64,000 bases of DNA from contig MVAQ01000017.1 of NCBI GenBank assembly GCA_014825775.1, positions 1 through 64,000 of the forward strand. Reading direction: 5' to 3'. Position numbers and translations under genes: made by a program. Below are positions 57,701-64,000 of this stretch, one piece after another; positions within the stretch are counted from its first letter, which is position 1; each line of letters begins with the position of its first letter. This DNA comes from Krasilnikovozyma curviuscula. Taxonomy: Eukaryota; Basidiomycota; Tremellomycetes; Cystofilobasidiales; Mrakiaceae. Under the pieces are notes generated by a model. The model had not been told where the DNA came from and searched no databases. It worked only from the letters and a program-made list of their open reading frames with translations.

Positions 57701-60700
57701 AAGAAAATCTACGAAGAGGCTGCACACATCGTCAAGAAATCCCTCGACGTCGAAGGAAGCATGATTCTGGATCTCACTTCCTTTGAAGCCTTCCAAGGCT
57801 CGAACGGTGTCTCATATCGAGCTGAAAATGGATATAGTTTCGGACCCATGGCTGAAGACCAACATCCCATCTTCACAGCACAAAGCAGTTCCATCTGTAC
57901 TATCCCCATTCTCTCAGTTTGCGAATCGAACCCTGTTACTGATCGCTCAATACGGCCTATCCAAACGAATGAACACCAACAAATTGCAGAGTTTCTTAAA
58001 TCATATCCGGAAGGAAGGATCTTCTCAGGATCAATTCCTCCTTGGTTCCGTCAGTACGCCCCACCCGGCTTTAGATCAACAGCTCTACTGGTTCCCATCT
58101 TCGACATCGACCAGAACCCGTTCTTATTGATCTGCGCTTACACCAGTCAAAACAGTCTCACAACCAAAGACCTTCTTGAAGGTTACGAAGTAAGTTTTGA
58201 GTCATTGTTGTGGAGTGAGTCGGTTTACTGACCAACTTGCTCTTCGAATTCACAGTTGACATACTTGAGAGCAACTGGACTTACAATACTGAGCACGGTC
58301 CTCAAAAAGAGAATGAACATGGCAGACAAAGTAAGTTTGCCCATCTTCATGAAGAAGAAAGTTCTGCTGACTGGGGCCATTTCTTCAGGCTAAGTCCAAC
58401 TTCATAAGCAACATCAGTCACGAATTAAGGACACCTTTGTGAGTTGTTTCTCTTCTTGGAGTTTCGGCGCAATGACACGAGCTGATTCGCCAAATTTGTC
58501 CAGACACGGCATTCTCGTGGCTGGGGAGCTGCTGGAAGACACCCTACTCACTGAACATCAGACAAGCTACTTGCAGACCATTCAAGCCTGTGGTAACTCT
58601 CTGATTGAGACAGTGAATCATGTGCTAGATTTCTCCAAGCTGAGTAGTACTCAAAGAAGCAAACCGTTGTCAGAGAACGCCGCCATGGTATTGACAGAGT
58701 AAGCTGCTCTTGTCATCGGCATCACGCAGCCTAAGATTGAACTATTCTTTTTTTCCACAGCGTTGATCTTCTGAGCTTGTGTGAGAGTGTAGTCGAGAAC
58801 TGCTTTATTGGGCAGAGGTCCGAAGGACACGAGGATTCCATTGGTAGCTATTACGCTCCAGTCACAAGCAACTCCAGCAACAAAGACTCTCCATCACAGC
58901 ACATAGAATGTGTCATCGACCTCTCCCTTCGTTCTCAGGGTTGGATGGTGAAGTGCGAGAAGGCAGGAATCCGCAGAGTTCTCATGAACCTTGTTGGAAA
59001 TGCTTTGAAGGTTCGTTTGCCTTCGCATAGCTTGACAACATCATTCCTTTTTAACCGCCTCTACTGTGTGGTATCCAGTTTACCAAAACCGGCTTCGTTC
59101 ATGTCACGCTTCGAGAGCTGCCGAGCACCGATGACAGCTCCATGGTTCCCATCGAAATTGCTGTCATCGATACTGGCAAAGGTATCTCAAAGGAATTCCT
59201 CAAGGTACGCTGTGTTAATTTATAGGAAAATATTTCTCCACCAGTTGCTTACGGATACCTAATTTCTCTTTTTTGTAGGACGGCATGTTCCACCCATTTT
59301 CTCAACAGGATCATTCAGCCCCTGGTACAGGACTCGGACTAGCTATCACTCAACAGATTGTTGCATCAGAGTCTGTTCAGGGAAAGCTGGATGTCTACTC
59401 AGCAGAAAATAGGGGTACTGAGATCAAAGTGACCTTCAACGCAGAGGCTTCAATACTTCAACCGACCAGATCTTTCCGACTAGAACAGAGTTTAGAAAGT
59501 CTTGGTAAAGGACTAGTCATTGCTCTAGTCGGCTTCGAGGAGAGTGATCGTGGATTGAAGCTGATGAGGGATGTTCTGTCGTCGTATGCTGAAGCTTGGG
59601 GGTTCACTGTCGTCTTTGATGAAGTTTCCAACCCTGATGTCATGGTGCTCAACGGAGCATATAGTATGATACATGGGTTGAGTATTCCAGGGCTGGAGCA
59701 ACGACAACCTCCCCTAGTATTGTGCTGCAGCTCGAGAGAGAGTTCTTACCCGGCTTTAACCAAGCTAGCTCAAGAGTATGAAGAAGCTGGAGGCAGATGC
59801 CATTTTGCTGACAAACCCGTGTACGTTCCAAGATCTACTTCACATGTCCCTATCAGCAATCTTGCTGTTTCTAACCAGCCTCATTCTGTTCAGTGGACCA
59901 ATAAAATTCGAGAAAGCGCTGAGGTCATGTGTCAGTGATCTGAATGTCGACAAATCTGGAACTTCCAACGGCACAAACTCCGTAGCTCGTTCAAGCTCTG
60001 GTGGTGTAACTGGTGTATCCACAGGCATCTCGCCGAGTTCGCCCCGTAATCCATCCACTTCTGCCCACCTTCAATTCTCAGATTCGTTCCATCTATCGAG
60101 TACTGGTGTTCGAAACTCTCTCATTGGCCTCCAACGTCGCCGCAGTGAAGAAGAGAGACGCCTCCCCAAAACCAGACCCAGTCTGTCAGCGGCCAGATCT
60201 ATCACGTATCACGGCGCATCAACTAAATCTGTGCCATCTCCGCCCTCAACAGCATCAAAGACTTCTCAAATTTCAGCTCTTGAGACTGTGGAAGATGATT
60301 CACCTTCTCCTGTGGTGTCCAAGTCTACTCTCTTGCTGGATGGTGGACTCTTGCTCAAGGCAGCGGTACGACCTGCTTCATCTGAGAGGCAGATGATCCC
60401 ACGAATCTTGGTTTGTGAAGACAACTCCATTAACCGAAAGGTCCTTGGAGCTTTCTTGAAGAAGAAGGGGTACGAGTACAAAGAAGCTGTCAATGGACAG
60501 CAGGGAATCGACCTCTTCAAGTCTCATCCGGCGAACTACTTCGACTTGTGTCTGATGGACATTAGTATGCCGATTATGAGTGGGATCGATGCCACGAAGG
60601 GTATACGGGAGATTGAGACATCTCGCCAAACAGAGTCTGAGTCGCACCGTCGACTGTCAATATTTGCTCTGACGGGCGCGTCAGCGGACGATGATAAGAA

Positions 60701-60874
60701 ACGGGCGTTTACAGCTGGAGTTGATGGCTACCTAGGTGAGTTCTCCGTTAGTCTTTCTTTCTTTGCGAAGGTCTACTAATCATTTCTCTTCTCCTGTCGC
60801 GCTTCCGCACAACAGTCAAACCTATTTCACTCAAAACATTACAAGCTGTTTTCGATAAGCTCGGATTCGCTTAG
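54750..60874 (+). CDS. GAF-domain hybrid histidine kinase with C-terminal receiver
   Basis: A long Ser/Pro/Thr-rich N-terminus (from MGTEGVEIPF) contains the block DIWDWPAWMAAYAAGRFDPFKIPNPP, rebuilt across a splice at about 56051. A GAF domain follows (about 57000-57530: FNTKMVLIALIDESDVWHKS, FCQHAILQRSEEPIVVLDA, YNIGSLCVFDDRER). Next is a second, GAF-like region. The HisKA box NFISNISHELRTPLHGIL carries the phospho-His. ATPase boxes are intact: RRVLMNLVGNALKFT, DTGKGI, GTGLGLAI. A degenerate receiver-like stretch precedes a true receiver (ILVCEDNSINRKVL, LCLMDISMPIMSG with phospho-Asp, ALTGAS, VKPISL). The protein should relay phosphate to Ypd1-type HPt and on to the HOG pathway. The signal is unknown. 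Start at 54750 is the first in-frame Met of the open exon; about 12 exons. Confidence 0.9.
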
Positions 60875-61319
60875 CCTGTTCACCTCATATTTCGAATACT
60901 TTCGAATAGTTCCACTCCAACTTTGTACTATGCTTAGTGCTATTTCGTCAATTACCTCTATCATATCTGCATTTCACGGTTTCTTCATCGTGAAATCGTC
61001 TCTGCATGCCGTCGTCCATTTACATAGCTGTTCACCATGTTGTCTTTCATAACACTTGTAGCCACTTGATGAGAAATTTTTAGTTTTCTATGAGATTCGG
61101 CTACAGTATCCACCTAGACTATTTGAAGCAACCGAAAGGAAACGGGGCAAGGCAGCTTCCAACACAGTGACGGTGGTAGGGCGAAGGGCGAAGGGGCGTT
61201 ATGGTATTACATGGACCAAGAGCGTGAACTAAACTAGTTGAAAAAATCCAAGAGACTAAAAAAATAGAATGTGCGTCGCTTGAAGGCTGAACTCACCATA
61301 TTGTGCTGAGCGTCCTTCC
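60875..61319. other. Convergent 3' region, histidine kinase and LC8
   Basis: 445 bp between facing stop codons. T-rich after the kinase stop, consistent with 3' UTR. Nothing else is recognised. Confidence 0.4.
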
Positions 61320-61892
61320 TCACGACGATTTCCAAAGCAAGATGGCGATCTGTCCAAGGTAGAAGTAGATGAAGTGTTTCGTTTCTAAGGAAGGGAAGTG
61401 CTACTCAGTGTCTTGCTAGCGCTGAGTTGAATGTGCAAAAGGAATAAGGCGGACCGTGAGTAACGAAGGAACCGTAGTTTTTGCCCACAACAACGTGCCT
61501 GTAGGTAGAAATCATTAATTAGCAGAGGGAACGGTCCCACTCAGAATCTCTGTAGCGAACCAAGTGTTTCCATATCTGCGAAAAGAAAAGCCGGTGGTGT
61601 GAATGGACAATTCACCCCAAAGCCCAAAGGTGGAAGAACCTTCAGAAGGAACACATCACACTCACCTTCGATCGAACTCCTTCTTGACATGCATAGCAAT
61701 ATCCTTCTCAATGTTGTATTTCTGTAGTGCATCTGAAGCTACGTCGACAGCCTCCTGCTGCATCTCTTCCGACATGTCCACATTCTTGATAATTGCCTTT
61801 GGAGCTTGCTGTTGAGCGATAGCTCCCTTGTCAGAGGATGAGGCCAGGTTGGTCACTGTCGTAGGTGGAAGGGTGCTGTTGGAATCAGACAT
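61320..61892 (-). CDS. DYN2: Dynein light chain LC8 (DYN2/DLC1)
   Basis: Four exons in phase: 61666-61892, 61561-61575 (15 nt), 61455-61498, 61320-61384; 116 aa. After an unusual 30-residue Ser/Thr/Ala/Gln leader comes the LC8 fold: [57 protein letters not shown] and [21 protein letters not shown]8 is a homodimeric hub that binds short linear motifs in dynein intermediate chain, nucleoporins and many other partners. The 15-nt microexon and the GTTCGC and GTCCGC donors are non-consensus but required to rebuild the conserved sequence. LC8 is usually about 90 residues, so the leader is extra. Confidence 0.92.
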
Positions 61893-62786
61893 CGTTCTGT
61901 CCTCTCGTCGTCGACTCCGAATATGCTGCTACAAAGTCAGCGCGCATTGAATGGGAAAGAGGGACGTTTCAGAGGTCAGCAAACAAGATGGACAACACTA
62001 CAGATATATCAACTGAGGTCAGCTCACCTCAATATACGGAAGCTCAGCGATTCCAGATGTGAATTCTGCAGTAAGGAATTGGAAAGGGTGACAGTCGAGT
62101 GGCAGGAAGGCTTCGCGCAATCTATTGCCCCTGCTGTGCCCTTCTGACGATCAAGCCAGGAAACTACATTCAACTTTACAATCTGCTGGCTGAACCCAAT
62201 CATCGTTGATATCTCCCTACTGCATGATAAGCGTAGGAAGAAGCTTTCAACCAGGTCTTGGGTCCTACTCTTCAATCGCCTCCCCAAGGGTCAAAGCTCG
62301 AAATCATTGAATCTTTGTCTTTCGGGGTTTACTAAAGGGCTTCTAAGCTCTGTAGATATCCTTACAGTTGACGTTGCTGGACGGACAAATAGTTGCTAGA
62401 GCTGTGTCGTTAAACTGACTTCCAACGGTAAGTTTCTCTCTCTCCCGACTTCATTTCCAGAACAGGGAACTGACAAATTCGTATAACCCCTCAGAGTAGA
62501 ATACCATCATCAAAAAGGTGAAATCAATTGTCCTTGGCTTTTGTCCGTTAAATCTGTGTCCAAATCGGTTCGAGACTTACCCTTCCGACTTTGCTCCTGC
62601 ATGCTGAAACTTTGGACCCTGGCTTCAACACAGAATTCACAATCACCGCAACACCCACTCAACAGTCAAATAGGTCCTACTACTCTCGAAAGAGCTTAGT
62701 GAAGGCTTCGAGGTACGCTTGTCTGGATGTAGCTTACCTTCGACGTTAGTCTGAATACCCTTCCTTTTTCCTTTCCGGCCCAGGTC
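61893..62786. other. Divergent promoter region of LC8 and the 62787 gene
   Basis: About 900 bp. Contains GT-AG pairs that could be 5' leader introns of the right-hand gene, for example GTAAGT at 62428 to CAG at 62460, and GTACGC at about 62713 to CCCAG just before the ATG. No protein domain is recognised. Confidence 0.4.
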
Positions 62787-64000
62787 ATGCTTTCATCCCC
62801 TCGACCCGCACCCACGAATCCTTTAGGTGAAAGCTCAGCAACTAATACTCCCCCCAGCACACCGTCGCTATACCATCACAACAGTAGTCCTCGACCGGCG
62901 TCTCTGTCCGACCAGCATCAATACCGATCAGTACCTTTATCCCGCAAGGGTTTCTCTTCGCACCAAGGTTCCGCAAACCACCCTCTGTCTGATCAGTATT
63001 CGGCCCCCAATCAGTCGCCAAATTTACCGCCCCAGAAGGGGTTGGTGAAGAAGGCCAGTAAGCCCATCATAGGATGGTTCGTGAGGAAGATTGCAGGGAG
63101 AAGAATTAGTACCGGACAACATGATAGACCAATAATATACGGCAGGGATTCTGGAGCAGGAGCTTCGAGGAAACAACCCGCTCCTTTGGTTTCCAGCACG
63201 TTCCCAAGGATGCCATCCAGTTCCTCGTCCCGAAGCTCACCACTTTATCGCAACACCAGCCCAACAGGTGGTCCATCCGACTACGGTAAAATGTTTCAAA
63301 ATCATTCTATGGCTCGATTCATGGATGAGAACGAGTACAAATTTGGGAATAAGAGCAACGAAGAAGAGTCCATCAGCTCTTCACTGCGACCTTTCCCCCC
63401 CACCGTCTTCTCAGCACTATCAGCTGATGACCATGACGCAGTATCCATTGCACCATCCCACTCGTATAATCAGCTCTCCAGGTCTCCACCGCGATCTTTG
63501 AGAACTATCTCAACCTCCGAATCTCCTTCCCGCAACGCCTCGATGGAAAACCACCTTCCTCGGAGTGCAACTGCTTCGCCAACACCATCTTTCCCACAGA
63601 TGTCACTTTCAACAGCTCACTCTCTTCCTTATGCCGAATCGCTAATGTCAAGATCTGCCAGCACCAAACCGACCACTGTTCACAGTATCGAAAGCAATGC
63701 GACGGCTCCACCAGCACAGCCATTTGTTGGAGCCAGCATTGCCCAAGCTCCCCCTCCTCGACCTGCCATCGCAACAGCCTCGACATCCACTCCTGTTCCC
63801 AGAGCCAGCAGCAGTAATTCTTGGAATCCTCTAGCCCCATCAAGTCCTAACTCTTTGCGTCTGGCGAGGTGGTCGTCGACCCTTACCAGGGACTCAACAC
63901 ACTCACAGCAAAGTCCAATCTTGTCACCAACATCATCACAGCATCATTCTTCTCAGGTGCTATCAACTTCAATAACGTTCTCTCTCCCGTCGTCGCATAC
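62787..64000 (+). CDS. Partial Ser/Pro-rich protein, truncated by the window edge
   Basis: From ATG at 62787 the frame is open without a stop to the last base (404 codons). An acceptor (CCCAG) lies 3 bp before the ATG, so a leader intron or an upstream coding exon is likely. The sequence is disordered and Ser/Pro/Thr/Asn-rich (STPSLYHHNSSPRP, SSSSSRSSPLYRN) except for one conserved-looking basic, aromatic motif near residues 87-105, KKASKPIIGWFVRKIAGRR, which could be an amphipathic membrane or protein docking helix. The C-terminal part lies outside the window, so the domain that would name it may be missing. Confidence 0.75.
   Translation, partial: MLSSPRPAPTNPLGESSATNTPPSTPSLYHHNSSPRPASLSDQHQYRSVPLSRKGFSSHQGSANHPLSDQYSAPNQSPNLPPQKGLVKKASKPIIGWFVRKIAGRRISTGQHDRPIIYGRDSGAGASRKQPAPLVSSTFPRMPSSSSSRSSPLYRNTSPTGGPSDYGKMFQNHSMARFMDENEYKFGNKSNEEESISSSLRPFPPTVFSALSADDHDAVSIAPSHSYNQLSRSPPRSLRTISTSESPSRNASMENHLPRSATASPTPSFPQMSLSTAHSLPYAESLMSRSASTKPTTVHSIESNATAPPAQPFVGASIAQAPPPRPAIATASTSTPVPRASSSNSWNPLAPSSPNSLRLARWSSTLTRDSTHSQQSPILSPTSSQHHSSQVLSTSITFSLPSSH

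Noticed and set aside
1..64000. Search for a biosynthetic cluster, mating locus, transposon or CRISPR array
   Set aside because: The oxygenase and two Zn2Cys6 genes are not accompanied by backbone synthases or transporters; no pheromone/HD genes, terminal repeats or spaced repeats were seen.

Overview
The window is a gene-dense stretch of a fungal nuclear genome, almost certainly a basidiomycete and most likely a Tremellomycete (Cryptococcus/Kwoniella-like). The basis is intron density (most genes have 4-13 exons with GT-AG introns of about 45-80 nt), gene content (a CPL1-like secreted protein, a GH71 alpha-1,3-glucanase, a DUF6534-like membrane protein, HAM1-like, a Kre9/Knh1-type GPI protein, two Zn2Cys6 regulators, a hybrid histidine kinase) and the mix of low-complexity Ser/Pro/Gln tails with conserved domains. 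The organism assignment is inference. No tRNA, rRNA, transposon or CRISPR array was recognised.

Layout. 575-4712 (+) WW-domain, RS/proline-rich protein. 4964-7486 (-) secreted Cys/Trp-repeat protein with a C-terminal CPL1-like domain. 9166-11148 (+) Gln/Ser-rich protein with an unresolved N-terminus. 11371-11802 (-) possible small gene. 11909-13445 (-) LOA1/VPS66-type acyltransferase, divergent across 117 bp from a small membrane-protein candidate (13563-14260 +). 14582-16398 (+) GH71 glucanase without a signal peptide. 16631-17423 (+) EAF6. 17952-22042 (-) CDC24 RhoGEF. 24613-28063 (+) HAM1-like. 28544-29698 (-) WKF-domain protein. 29896-31157 (-) C15 pyroglutamyl peptidase-like. 31419-32721 (-) F-box-like. 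33451-35103 (-) 2OG-Fe(II) oxygenase. 35527-36631 (-) Kre9/Knh1-like GPI protein. 36960-38786 (-) DOM34/pelota. 39076-42644 (-) and 44964-47796 (+) are two divergent Zn2Cys6 regulators sharing a 2.3 kb intergenic region. 49124-51557 (+) DUF6534-like multi-spanning protein. 51875-52439 (-) PMP3. 52782-53793 (+) acidic/RGG hypothetical. 54750-60874 (+) GAF hybrid histidine kinase. 61320-61892 (-) dynein light chain LC8. 62787-64000 (+) Ser/Pro-rich protein running off the window.

Most genes are unrelated housekeeping or signalling functions, as expected in fungal gene order; no operon-like or obvious biosynthetic cluster is present. Loose themes are cell wall/surface (CPL1-like, GH71, Kre9-like, PMP3, DUF6534-like), polarity and signalling (CDC24, histidine kinase, LC8) and RNA/chromatin (WW/RS protein, EAF6, DOM34). 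For most genes exon boundaries were assigned by hand from GT/AG sites and checked for phase continuity; where total coding length is divisible by three with all phases matching, the protein length is given. Boundaries may still be off by a few bases where several AGs are possible.
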